DNA from: CAYLLT01 sp964591605
GTDB lineage: Bacteria > Planctomycetota > Phycisphaerae > UBA1845 > PWPN01
DNA: 64,000 nucleotides
Assembly (NCBI GenBank): GCA_964591605.1
Contig: CAZQEN010000001.1
Coordinates: 12,517 to 76,516 of the forward strand
Direction of reading: 5' to 3'
Positions 9,410 through 17,181 of this stretch are shown here, one piece after another. The notes beneath the pieces were generated by a model. It was not told the DNA's origin and ran no database searches. It saw only the letters and a list, made by a program, of their open reading frames with translations. Position 1 is the stretch's first letter; each line of letters begins with the position of its first letter. Made by a program: the position numbers and the translations under genes.

Positions 9410-9463
9410 TGTCAACCGATTCTCAGAAATGCAGTTGACATGGGTGAGCCGGATCGGTAACCT
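9410..9463 (+). promoter_or_regulatory. Predicted promoter with upstream inverted TGTCAAC box
   Basis: TTGACA at 9435-9440, a 17-bp spacer, and TAACCT at 9458-9463. A TGTCAAC box at 9410-9416 mirrors GTTGACA at 9434-9440, separated by 17 bp. The same arrangement is found at 15415-15468 upstream of the second PEP-CTERM gene, so the box may be an operator or a divergent -35. The start codon is about 205 nt downstream. Confidence 0.6.
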
Positions 9464-9513
9464 GGGAGTGTGGCCTCATCCTCAGCCGGGGTGAGTGGGC
9501 CTGCCACAGGGAG

Positions 9514-9560
9514 GGCGCGTGCCACATCTGACTGGACGCACCCATTTGGAGGGTAAGGCA
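9514..9560 (+). promoter_or_regulatory. Conserved 5-prime leader element, copy 1
   Basis: The leader contains GGCGCGTGCCACATCTGAC at 9514-9532, then TTGGAGGG at 9546-9553 followed by taaggca. A closely similar arrangement occurs at 15518-15563, at the same distance (about 50 nt) from the -10 box of the second PEP-CTERM gene. Conservation in a non-coding leader suggests an RNA-level or protein-binding function; no known riboswitch class is recognised. Confidence 0.45.
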
Positions 9561-9668
9561 ACCCATCGTGACATGATCGGGTGATCGGAACCGATTGCCG
9601 GTTGTTGCCTGTTGCGGTTGCATTCTGGTTTTTCGGGCCATCGTGCAGCGCCCGGAGGAGGAAAAGTA

Positions 9669-10952
9669 ATGAGCATCGGGTACAGGTTCAAAGATGTCAG
9701 TTTCCTGGCTGTGGCGGCCGGGGCGCTGTGGGCTTCGAGCGCGCTCGCGGCGGTCGGGCTCTATCAGGTGACCGACGGTCCCGGCGCCCTCGCGACCACG
9801 ACCACGAACATCCGGGCCATGGCGGTGGACGGGAGTGGACTGGTCTACGTGGCCGGTCTGGCTCAGAACGCCAGCAACGCCGCCAACGCGACCTATTGGA
9901 CGTTCAACGGCACGACGGTGAGCGCGCCCAATATCCTCAACGCGAACGCCGGCGGCAGTGTGCCGAGCCAGGCGGTCGGCATTGGCGTTCTGCCCACGGG
10001 AGCTGTGGTGGTGGGCGGAAACATCACGGGCGGCGTGGGGGACTGGGTCAGTAACTGGACGGCCGGCGACGGCAGCAGCGACGGCTGGGTGGTCCGGACG
10101 CTGCCCTCCGACGGCGGCGGGCAGGCGACCATTCCAGGTGACGCCAATCAGATCGCGATCCAGGCGAATGGAACCCGCTATTACAACCTGGGGAGGACGA
10201 GCACGGGTTCGTTTGGCTACCTCTATGATGCGGATTCCACCGCCGCGGGACGCCCGTCGACTTTCGACCGTTTTGCGCTGACTGCCGGCACCGGCACGGC
10301 CAACTCGAGCAACCGCGTGCAGGGGATTGCCACCGACGGCACGGCCGTCGGCGAGCTCCGGAACACCGGCGGCGTTCGCCGCGGGTACATCCGCAGCGGC
10401 GGCGTGACGACACTGCTGCCGGGCAGCCCGACGCGCACCAATGAAGTGAATCAGCCCTTCGCGATCAGTGCTGATGGCCTGACCGCCACGGGCCTCGCCC
10501 TCCTGACTGATGCTGATACCATCAACGTCCCGGTATTCTGGACGAATACGGCCGGGACATGGTCATTCCATAAGCTCGGGCGCCTTCCCGGCTCGACGTC
10601 GACCGGAGCCGGCCGCGGCGTGAGCCAGACGGGCAAGTTCATTGTGGGGACCGATTTCGTCGGCAATGAGCTCAGCGTGTTCTGGGACATGAGCATTCTG
10701 GACGGAAACGGCGACCCGAAAGCCTTCAACACGCTGGCCTACCTCGCGAGCCAGGGTGTCGATGTGAGCGGCTGGACGCGCCTGGGGCGCACCTATTCGG
10801 CCTATGAGCTTCCCGACGGCAAAGTGGTGATTGCTGGCGACGGCGTCACGACCGACGGCCGGGTGCGAGGGTTCATAGCCATCGTTCCGGAGCCGGCAAC
10901 CGGGCTGCTGCTCCTGGTGAGCGGGCTGCTCCTGCGCCGCTCCCGGCGCTGA
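9669..10952 (+). CDS. PEP-CTERM exported protein with HAF-like repeats (427 aa)
   Basis: Exported surface protein. The start at 9669 is chosen because GGAGGAG lies at 9654-9660 and a clean signal peptide follows (AVAAGALWASSALA). The mature part is beta-rich and carries repeated G/D-rich units such as SADGLTATGLALL and VSQTGKFIVGTDFVG, like the HAF extracellular repeat family. The C-terminus IVPEPATGLLLLVSGLLLRRSRR is a textbook PEP-CTERM sorting signal: PEP motif, hydrophobic helix, Arg cluster. The known partner is an exosortase, which is not in this window. A hairpin terminator follows at 10993. Biochemical function unknown. Confidence 0.85.
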   Translation: MSIGYRFKDVSFLAVAAGALWASSALAAVGLYQVTDGPGALATTTTNIRAMAVDGSGLVYVAGLAQNASNAANATYWTFNGTTVSAPNILNANAGGSVPSQAVGIGVLPTGAVVVGGNITGGVGDWVSNWTAGDGSSDGWVVRTLPSDGGGQATIPGDANQIAIQANGTRYYNLGRTSTGSFGYLYDADSTAAGRPSTFDRFALTAGTGTANSSNRVQGIATDGTAVGELRNTGGVRRGYIRSGGVTTLLPGSPTRTNEVNQPFAISADGLTATGLALLTDADTINVPVFWTNTAGTWSFHKLGRLPGSTSTGAGRGVSQTGKFIVGTDFVGNELSVFWDMSILDGNGDPKAFNTLAYLASQGVDVSGWTRLGRTYSAYELPDGKVVIAGDGVTTDGRVRGFIAIVPEPATGLLLLVSGLLLRRSRR

Positions 10953-10992
10953 TTCTCGAGGATTGCCTCCTGAATCGATCAGTCAGCACAAA

Positions 10993-11035
10993 GCGGGCCA
11001 CGAGGCGAATCTCACGGATTCGCTTCGTGGCCCGC
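10993..11035 (+). terminator. Long hairpin terminator after first PEP-CTERM gene
   Basis: An 18-bp stem: gcgggccacgaggcgaat (10993-11010) pairs with attcgcttcgtggcccgc (11018-11035), one G-U pair, loop ctcacgg. No T tract follows. The same stem core reappears at 17111-17148 after the second PEP-CTERM gene. Confidence 0.65.
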
Positions 11036-11162
11036 CGACTGATGCGGAGCAGCGTTAACGCCCGTGCGCATTGGCGAGTCGAATCGATCAGGCTTCCGGC
11101 TGGTCCCCCCTTTCTCTCAGACGGTGGGAGCTGTTTCTGAGCGTTGAAGCCGCCCGAGGAGC

Positions 11163-13352
11163 GTGTTAGATTCCGAGCTGATGAAGCAGCCAGAAGACGG
11201 GCAGGCGGGCGAGGTGTTGAGTTCGGGTTTTCGCGGCTGGCCGGCGCGCGAGTGGCTGAAGAGTTTCCTGCTGGTTGCGGCCACCCTCCTGGCCTACTCG
11301 CCGGCCTGGTTCGGAAAGCCGGTCTGGGACGACGATGCGCACATGACCCGCCCGGAGCTCCGTTCCCTGTCCGGTCTGGTCAGCATCTGGCTCGAGCCCG
11401 GGGCGACGCAGCAATACTACCCACTGACCTTCAGCGCTTTCTGGGCGCAACACAGGCTGTGGGGTGACTCGACGCCGGGTTACCACCTGGTCAACATTCT
11501 GCTGCATGCTGCTTCAGCGTTGCTGGTGGTCCGGATCCTGAGACGACTGGGCATCCCGGGGGCCTGGCTGGCTGGGGCCATTTTCGCCCTGCATCCGGTT
11601 CATGTGGAATCGGTAGCGTGGATCTCGGAGCTCAAGAACACGCTTTCGGGGGTGTTCTTCTTCAGTGCGGTGCTGGCGTACCTGCATTTCGATCAGACCA
11701 GGCGGCGGAGCTGCTACGCGCTTGCCCTGGTCCTGTTCATCCTGGGTCTGACCACCAAAACCGCCATCGCGTCCTTTCCGGCGTGCCTGCTGGTGGCGTT
11801 CTGGTGGAAACGGGGAAGGCTGTCCTGGAAACGGGACGTGCTCGCGCTGCTGCCGTTCTTCCTCGCGGGGCTGGCGGCCGGTCTGGTGACCGCCTGGGTG
11901 GAGATCACGCTCTACGGCGCCCGGGGGGATGAGTTCCAGTTCTCCCTGCTCGAACGCTGCCTGATTGCCGGTCGGTCGCTCTGGTTCCATCTGAGCAAGC
12001 TGTTCTGGCCGGCGAACCTGGCCTTCATGTACACGCGATGGAAGATCGACTCAACGGTGTGGTGGCAGTACCTGTACCCGATCGCGGCGGTACTGCTGCT
12101 GACGGGTCTGTGGGTGTTGAGGCGGCGGAACCGCGGACCTCTGGCGGGAATGTTCCTGTTCACCGGGATCCTGTTTCCGGCGCTGGGCTTCTTCAACGCG
12201 TATTCGTTTCGCTACTCGTTCGTGAACGATCATCATCAGTACCTGGCGAGCGTGGGGGTGATCGCGGTCGTCTCGGCCGGGGCTTCGATCCTGTCGGCCC
12301 GGCTGCACTCTGTACGGGGGCCCGGCGCCGGACTGCTGTGCGTCCCGCTGCTGGCCATCCTGGCCGGTCTGACGTGGAGTCATGCGGGGGCATTTCGCGA
12401 CAGCGAGACGCTGTGGCTCGACACGCTGGCAAAGAATCCGGAGTGCTGGATGGCTCATCATAATCTGGGCCTTGATCTGGTCGAGCGGGGCCAGTTTGAG
12501 CCGGCCGTTGAACATTATCGCTGCGCGTTGCGTCTGTACCCTGATGCCGAAGCACATCTGGCGCTGGGGGCCGCGCTGGGCGCGCTGGGAAAGACGGACG
12601 AAGCGGCGGCCGCGTACCAGGCGGCGATCCGGTTGAATCCGGACTACGCCGAAGCCTACAGCAATCTGAGCAACCTTCTGGCCAGGCAGGGAGACGGCCA
12701 GCAGGCGTTCCAGTACGCGGCGAAAGCGGTCCGCCTCAAGCCCGACTCCGCGCAGGCACGCTTCAATCTGGCGAATGCGCTCAATCTGCTCGGAAAGCCG
12801 GAGGCAGCCGTGTCGGAATATAAGGCCGCTATTAACCTCCGTCCAGACTATGCCGAGGCGCACTACAACCTGAGCGGCGTTCTGCTTGTCCTTGGTAGAA
12901 CCGACGAGGCCGCCAGACACATTTCGGAAGCGGTCCGGCTCCAGCCGGATCGTGCGAACGTCCGTGTCAAACTGGCCATTGTGCTGACACGGCAGGGCCA
13001 GACCGCCGAAGCCATCCGGCAGTATCGGGAAGCCCTGCGCCAGGAGCCGGAATCGGTCGAAGCGCTCAGGAACCTGGCGTGGCTTCTGGCGACGCACCAC
13101 GACGCACAGTATCGTGACGGCCCTGCGGCGGTGGGCCTGGCCGAAAAGGCCGTCCGGCTGACGCAGGAGCAGGACGCCGGGGCTTACGACGCGCTGGCGG
13201 CGGCGTATGCCGAGTCGGGGGACTTTTCCCGAGCACTGTCGGCGGTGGAACGTGCCCTGGTCCTGGCCGCAGCCGCGCCGCCGGCCGTGCGGCGTGAGCA
13301 CATCCAGGCGCGACAGGCTCTCTACCGCGCCGGTCGTCCCTGGCGGGAATGA
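11163..13352 (+). CDS. TMTC-like membrane protein with C-terminal TPR repeats (729 aa)
   Basis: Polytopic membrane protein of the TMTC/DUF1736 type (GT-C fold, related to protein O-mannosyltransferases) with a C-terminal tetratricopeptide domain. About ten hydrophobic segments occupy residues 30-400. A first-loop acidic motif (KPVWDDDAHM, near residue 56) and the family stretch ALHPVHVESVAWISELKN (near 142) are visible. From about residue 415 there are roughly eight TPR units with the NPDYAEAYSNL-type consensus. It may transfer a sugar from a lipid carrier to exported proteins; that role is inferred from family and from its position among exported-protein genes. Start is GTG at 11163 or ATG at 11181. 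Its stop overlaps the start of the next, paralogous gene. Confidence 0.75.
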   Translation: MLDSELMKQPEDGQAGEVLSSGFRGWPAREWLKSFLLVAATLLAYSPAWFGKPVWDDDAHMTRPELRSLSGLVSIWLEPGATQQYYPLTFSAFWAQHRLWGDSTPGYHLVNILLHAASALLVVRILRRLGIPGAWLAGAIFALHPVHVESVAWISELKNTLSGVFFFSAVLAYLHFDQTRRRSCYALALVLFILGLTTKTAIASFPACLLVAFWWKRGRLSWKRDVLALLPFFLAGLAAGLVTAWVEITLYGARGDEFQFSLLERCLIAGRSLWFHLSKLFWPANLAFMYTRWKIDSTVWWQYLYPIAAVLLLTGLWVLRRRNRGPLAGMFLFTGILFPALGFFNAYSFRYSFVNDHHQYLASVGVIAVVSAGASILSARLHSVRGPGAGLLCVPLLAILAGLTWSHAGAFRDSETLWLDTLAKNPECWMAHHNLGLDLVERGQFEPAVEHYRCALRLYPDAEAHLALGAALGALGKTDEAAAAYQAAIRLNPDYAEAYSNLSNLLARQGDGQQAFQYAAKAVRLKPDSAQARFNLANALNLLGKPEAAVSEYKAAINLRPDYAEAHYNLSGVLLVLGRTDEAARHISEAVRLQPDRANVRVKLAIVLTRQGQTAEAIRQYREALRQEPESVEALRNLAWLLATHHDAQYRDGPAAVGLAEKAVRLTQEQDAGAYDALAAAYAESGDFSRALSAVERALVLAAAAPPAVRREHIQARQALYRAGRPWRE

Positions 13353-15199
13353 ACTCCATGCCGATCACTCCTCCCCAGCGCCGACCGCATGGGCCGGCGG
13401 GTCAGCCCCGTCTCCCGGCCGGCCGGCGGGTGTTGGGGGCGTGCGCCATCGCCGTTTTCACGCTGATCGCCCATTTTCCCGCTCTCGATGGTGGCTTTAT
13501 ATGGGATGATCATTCCTACGTCGAGGACAACCCGGCGCTGTTCGGCCCTGGCGGTCTGAAGCGGATCTGGTTCTCACTCGAAGCGCCACAGTATTACCCG
13601 CTTGTTTTCACGTCGTTCTGGCTGGAGCGGGCGGTGTGGGGGGTCAACCCTGTCGGTTACCACTGGGTGAACCTGCTCATTCATACCGCCAACGCGCTGC
13701 TGCTCTGGCGGCTGCTGGAGCGTCTGAACGTGCCCGGCGCCTGGCTGGCGGGGGCATTCTTCGCTCTGCATCCCGTGAACGTGGAAACGGTGGCCTGGAT
13801 CACCGAGCGGAAGAACACGCTGGCCATGCTGTTCTATCTCCTGAGCCTTCTGTGTTTTCTGCGTTTCGATGAACTGGCCGCTCGGCCGCCTCTGCCGGGC
13901 GAACCGCGGCCCGGAAGATCCTCCTCGGGGCTCCCGGCCTCCCGCTCGGTTGCGGCCTCCATCCTGTCTTCTCGATCCTGGCTTTACACTCTGTCACTGG
14001 TTTCGTTTCTGCTGGCGATGCTGAGCAAGACGGCGGTTGCCCCGCTCGGGGTGGTGCTGCTGGGGCTGGCCTGGTGGCGGCGGGGCGGTATCGGGCTCCG
14101 GGATGTGTTGCGCAGCGCCGCTTTTCTGGGTGTGGCGCTGCTGCTGATGTGCATCACCGTTTTCGTGGAGCGCCGCGCCGTATCGGAGATTCTGCGTCCG
14201 GATCCGTTCTTTGCGCGGCTGGCCGGCGCGGGCGCGGCGTTCTGGTTTTACCTTTACAAGGCGATTGTGCCCGTGAATCTGATGTTCGTCTATCCTCGCT
14301 GGCGGATTGACCCGGCCAACGTGCTCTGGTATGTGCCGGGATTGCTGGCTGTAGGAACGTTTTGGCTCTTCTGGCGTTTCCGGCAGGTGTGGGGGAGACC
14401 CTGGCTGGCCGGGCTGGGCTATTTTGCGGTGATGCTGTCTCCGGCGCTCGGGCTGGTAAACATCTTCTTCATGCGTTACTCGCTGGTGTCGGACCACTGG
14501 ACGTATTTCGCGCTGATCGGCCCCCTGGCCCTCGTGGCCGGAGGAATCACGCGGGGCCTGGAACGATTCGGCCGGGCGGCAGTCTGGCTCCAGCCGGTCA
14601 TTTCCGGGCCGCTGCTCCTGGCGCTGGGCGTACTCACGTTCCGCCAGAGTGCCATTTACCAGGACGAGGAGACTCTCTGGCGGGACACTCTGGCCAGGAA
14701 TCCGGCCTGCTGGATGGCCCGCTGCAATCTCGGCGTCTCGTTCGCCGCGCGGGGGAAGGTGGATGATGCCATTGAGCAGTACCAACTGGCGCTCCAGCTC
14801 GAACCCGACGCCGTTGAGATCCATTACAACATGGCCAACGAACTGGCCGCACTGGGCAAGGTGGACGAAGCGATTTCGCACCTGGAACGGGCGCTCGAGC
14901 TCGAGCCCAACTACGCCGAGGCTCATAACAATCTGGGGGTGCAGTTGGCCAGGCAGGGAGAATCAGACCAGGCCCTCGCGCACTTTGAACGAGCGGTTCA
15001 ACTGAACCCCTCCTACGCTGAGGCCGGATACAACCTGGGTCTGACTCTGGCCCGACAGGGAAGGATCGCGGAAGCCGTCCAGCACTTTCGCCAGACGTTC
15101 CGGGTGGCCACTGCTCAAGGCAAGGCTTCGCTCGCGACCGACAGTCGGGCCCAGATCGAGCGGTACCCGTCCGCTCCGGCGGCGCCGACCGTGCCCTGA
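13349..15199 (+). CDS. Second TMTC-like membrane/TPR protein, paralogue (616 aa)
   Basis: Paralogue of the preceding gene, whose stop codon it overlaps (ATGA), so the pair is translationally coupled. The membrane part has the same landmarks: FIWDDHSYVEDNP near residue 50 with the loop acidic residues, and ALHPVNVETVAWITERKNTL near 137. About four TPR units follow from residue 450 onward (ETLWRDTLARNPACWMARCNLG, then NPSYAEAGYNLGLTLARQG). It is shorter than its partner through fewer TPRs, and an insertion rich in Arg, Pro and Ser lies near residue 185. Two unlike copies may form a heteromeric or two-specificity glycosyltransferase pair; this is inference. Confidence 0.75.
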   Translation: MNSMPITPPQRRPHGPAGQPRLPAGRRVLGACAIAVFTLIAHFPALDGGFIWDDHSYVEDNPALFGPGGLKRIWFSLEAPQYYPLVFTSFWLERAVWGVNPVGYHWVNLLIHTANALLLWRLLERLNVPGAWLAGAFFALHPVNVETVAWITERKNTLAMLFYLLSLLCFLRFDELAARPPLPGEPRPGRSSSGLPASRSVAASILSSRSWLYTLSLVSFLLAMLSKTAVAPLGVVLLGLAWWRRGGIGLRDVLRSAAFLGVALLLMCITVFVERRAVSEILRPDPFFARLAGAGAAFWFYLYKAIVPVNLMFVYPRWRIDPANVLWYVPGLLAVGTFWLFWRFRQVWGRPWLAGLGYFAVMLSPALGLVNIFFMRYSLVSDHWTYFALIGPLALVAGGITRGLERFGRAAVWLQPVISGPLLLALGVLTFRQSAIYQDEETLWRDTLARNPACWMARCNLGVSFAARGKVDDAIEQYQLALQLEPDAVEIHYNMANELAALGKVDEAISHLERALELEPNYAEAHNNLGVQLARQGESDQALAHFERAVQLNPSYAEAGYNLGLTLARQGRIAEAVQHFRQTFRVATAQGKASLATDSRAQIERYPSAPAAPTVP

Positions 15200-15414
15200 T
15201 GAGGTGGCGGCAGCCGGAACGGCCGACCCTGGTGTGAATGGGTTTGCAGGCCGTGTGCCGGGAACCGCGTCGTGCCCAGCGGTCCGGCGCGGCGGGTTCG
15301 CGCGGCAAATCGATTCGTTTTCGTCCCTCGCAGGGAGCTTATGGGACTCATTGACGTAACTCGTTTATGTTCAATGTATTATACCCCAAAGTGCCCTTGT
15401 TGCCCCGTGCAAGT

Positions 15415-15468
15415 TGTCAACGCTATTTTGCGAAATACGGTTGACGTGCCGGGGGGTGTTGTGATAAC
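15415..15468 (+). promoter_or_regulatory. Predicted promoter with upstream TGTCAAC box (second PEP-CTERM gene)
   Basis: TTGACG at 15441-15446 and GATAAC at 15463-15468 (16-bp spacer). TGTCAAC at 15415-15421 mirrors GTTGACG at 15440-15446, separated by 18 bp; both the box and the intervening GAAAT-type sequence are shared with the promoter at 9410-9463. The 15200-15414 stretch upstream has no recognised gene. Confidence 0.55.
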
Positions 15469-15517
15469 GTGATGGTAGAGGTCGTTCTCGGAGGGAGAAC
15501 GGGACCTTCGGACCAAA

Positions 15518-15563
15518 GGCGCGTCGCACATCCTGACCGGCGCGTCGTTGGAGGGCAAAAGCA
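15518..15563 (+). promoter_or_regulatory. Conserved 5-prime leader element, copy 2
   Basis: GGCGCGTCGCACATCCTGAC at 15518-15537, then TTGGAGGG at 15548-15555 and caaaagca. It aligns with the leader element at 9514-9560 and lies the same distance from the predicted -10 box. The leader then continues for about 190 nt to the start codon at 15752. Confidence 0.45.
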
Positions 15564-15751
15564 CACAAGCGTCAACAAACACGCGCCGGCCGCAGGAGTC
15601 ATGGCTCCTTCTGTCCGCGCATCGTGCGTACACGGGATGCCCCGTGTGTGATGACAGTCAGGGAAGTATCGAGCGGAAAAGCGCCTGCCGCATCATCGAT
15701 CATCCGGACGGAAAAGGAATAACTCAAGTGGCGCCGACAGGAGCAGGGAAA

Positions 15752-17023
15752 ATGAAGAGAGTACTAACCCTCTCGAACGTGGCAGCGGTTGCTCTGGCGC
15801 TGGGGGCGGCCAACGTCTTCGGAGCCAGCCTCACCCTCATCCCCCAGATCGCCGGGGATGCGGAGAGCAACAGTATGCAGGTCCGCGCGATCACGCCAGA
15901 CGGGCAGTTTGCGGTCGGCCTGTCGGGCACGCGGGGTTTCCTGTACAACTCGGGCAACGGAACCTCCTACAACGTTCTCAGCAGCGATAATGCTCAGTCC
16001 ACCATTGCGAACGGCGTCGGCTACCGCACGTCCGGCGGCAATACCGAACTCCTCGTCTCTGGTATGTCCTCCGGCTTCCCGACGGAGTGGATGACGACCG
16101 ACGGTGGCGCGACCTGGGGCATCAAGCGCCGGAACGCATCCATGCCCGGCTCCCCGCAAATGGGCGCCTCCAATCAGATCGGGGCGCAGCTCGGGACGGA
16201 TGTTTATTATGTATCCAGCTCCCGGAACATTGCGAATCAACCGGTTTACCTCAACCAGGGCTCTGGTCCCTGGGTGGCGACCGTGACCTGGGACAACAAG
16301 GGAATCGCCAGTGGCGACTCTTCTCTGATGAACGGCGTCTCGGCCATCGGCCGGGCGGTGGGCAAGCGAGGCACCGGCAGCGCCACCAACAAGACGTACG
16401 TGCTCGATTGGGCCGCTGGTACGCCCACCGCCTATAACATCACCAGCTTGCACGATGGGTTGAATGGCGGTACCACCACAATGGGAGAACTCCACGCGGT
16501 GAGTCAGGATGGCACCGCCGTGTTCGGCCGGTCATTCCTCACGGGCACCTCCGGTGATCAGTATTCCTTCAAGACGACCATCTCGGGCTTCGGTGGCTCT
16601 AAAGTCCAAGGGGCCGTCATCCAGTTGCCCGAGCTGCCGGGCACGGCGGGTTCTGCCACCCGCACGGTCACTTACGGCGCCAGCGCGGACGGAAGGTACG
16701 CGGTGGGAATGGACTATGTTGGCACAGAAATGGCGGCCCTTTGGGATACGGGTGATCCGAACCCGGCGAACTGGACGGTGACGGATCTGACGGCATTTGC
16801 CGCCTCTCAGGGGATTCTGGGCAACTGGGTCCGGCTGACGCGTGCTTACAGCGTCGGCGTGGATCCTGGCACTGGGAATCCGGTTGCCGCGGGCTTAGGC
16901 GTCTGGTCGCCGGACGGGGGCACGACCCTGTACACGCGGGCCTGGATCATGCAGGTCCCCGAGCCGACGACGCTGATCCTCCTCGGGCTTGGCGGGTTGA
17001 TCATGTCCCGGCGTCGGCGTTGA
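15752..17023 (+). CDS. PEP-CTERM exported protein, HAF-like (423 aa)
   Basis: Second PEP-CTERM protein of the window. ATG 15752 is preferred because AGGAG (15739-15743) lies 8 nt upstream and a signal peptide follows (VAAVALALGAANVFGA). The mature chain shows repeated glycine/aspartate units, for example ADGRYAVGMDYVGTEMAALWD, matching in order those of the 427-aa protein (VSQTGKFIVGTDFVGNELSVFWD), so the two are probable paralogues. It ends VPEPTTLILLGLGGLIMSRRRR, a canonical exosortase-processed tail. The upstream promoter and leader are shared with that paralogue. Function at the surface is unknown. Confidence 0.85.
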   Translation: MKRVLTLSNVAAVALALGAANVFGASLTLIPQIAGDAESNSMQVRAITPDGQFAVGLSGTRGFLYNSGNGTSYNVLSSDNAQSTIANGVGYRTSGGNTELLVSGMSSGFPTEWMTTDGGATWGIKRRNASMPGSPQMGASNQIGAQLGTDVYYVSSSRNIANQPVYLNQGSGPWVATVTWDNKGIASGDSSLMNGVSAIGRAVGKRGTGSATNKTYVLDWAAGTPTAYNITSLHDGLNGGTTTMGELHAVSQDGTAVFGRSFLTGTSGDQYSFKTTISGFGGSKVQGAVIQLPELPGTAGSATRTVTYGASADGRYAVGMDYVGTEMAALWDTGDPNPANWTVTDLTAFAASQGILGNWVRLTRAYSVGVDPGTGNPVAAGLGVWSPDGGTTLYTRAWIMQVPEPTTLILLGLGGLIMSRRRR

Positions 17024-17110
17024 CCCTTCCCCTGGCTGGCGGTGGTGTCGCTCTAGGCCGCTGGTACCGGGTGTAGGTCGGATCTGTACATTGAGCAGGA
17101 AAGCTCAGGC

Positions 17111-17148
17111 GGGCCACGGAGCGAGTCGACGATCTCGCTTCGTGGCCC
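17111..17148 (+). terminator. Hairpin terminator after second PEP-CTERM gene
   Basis: gggccacggagcgag (17111-17125) pairs with ctcgcttcgtggccc (17134-17148), one G-U pair, 8-nt loop. Stem sequence is closely related to the hairpin at 10993-11035. It sits only 33 bp before the next start codon, so readthrough or internal attenuation is possible. Confidence 0.6.
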
Positions 17149-17181
17149 CTGTCATTCATGGTGCGAAGGAAGAGGTGCAAC

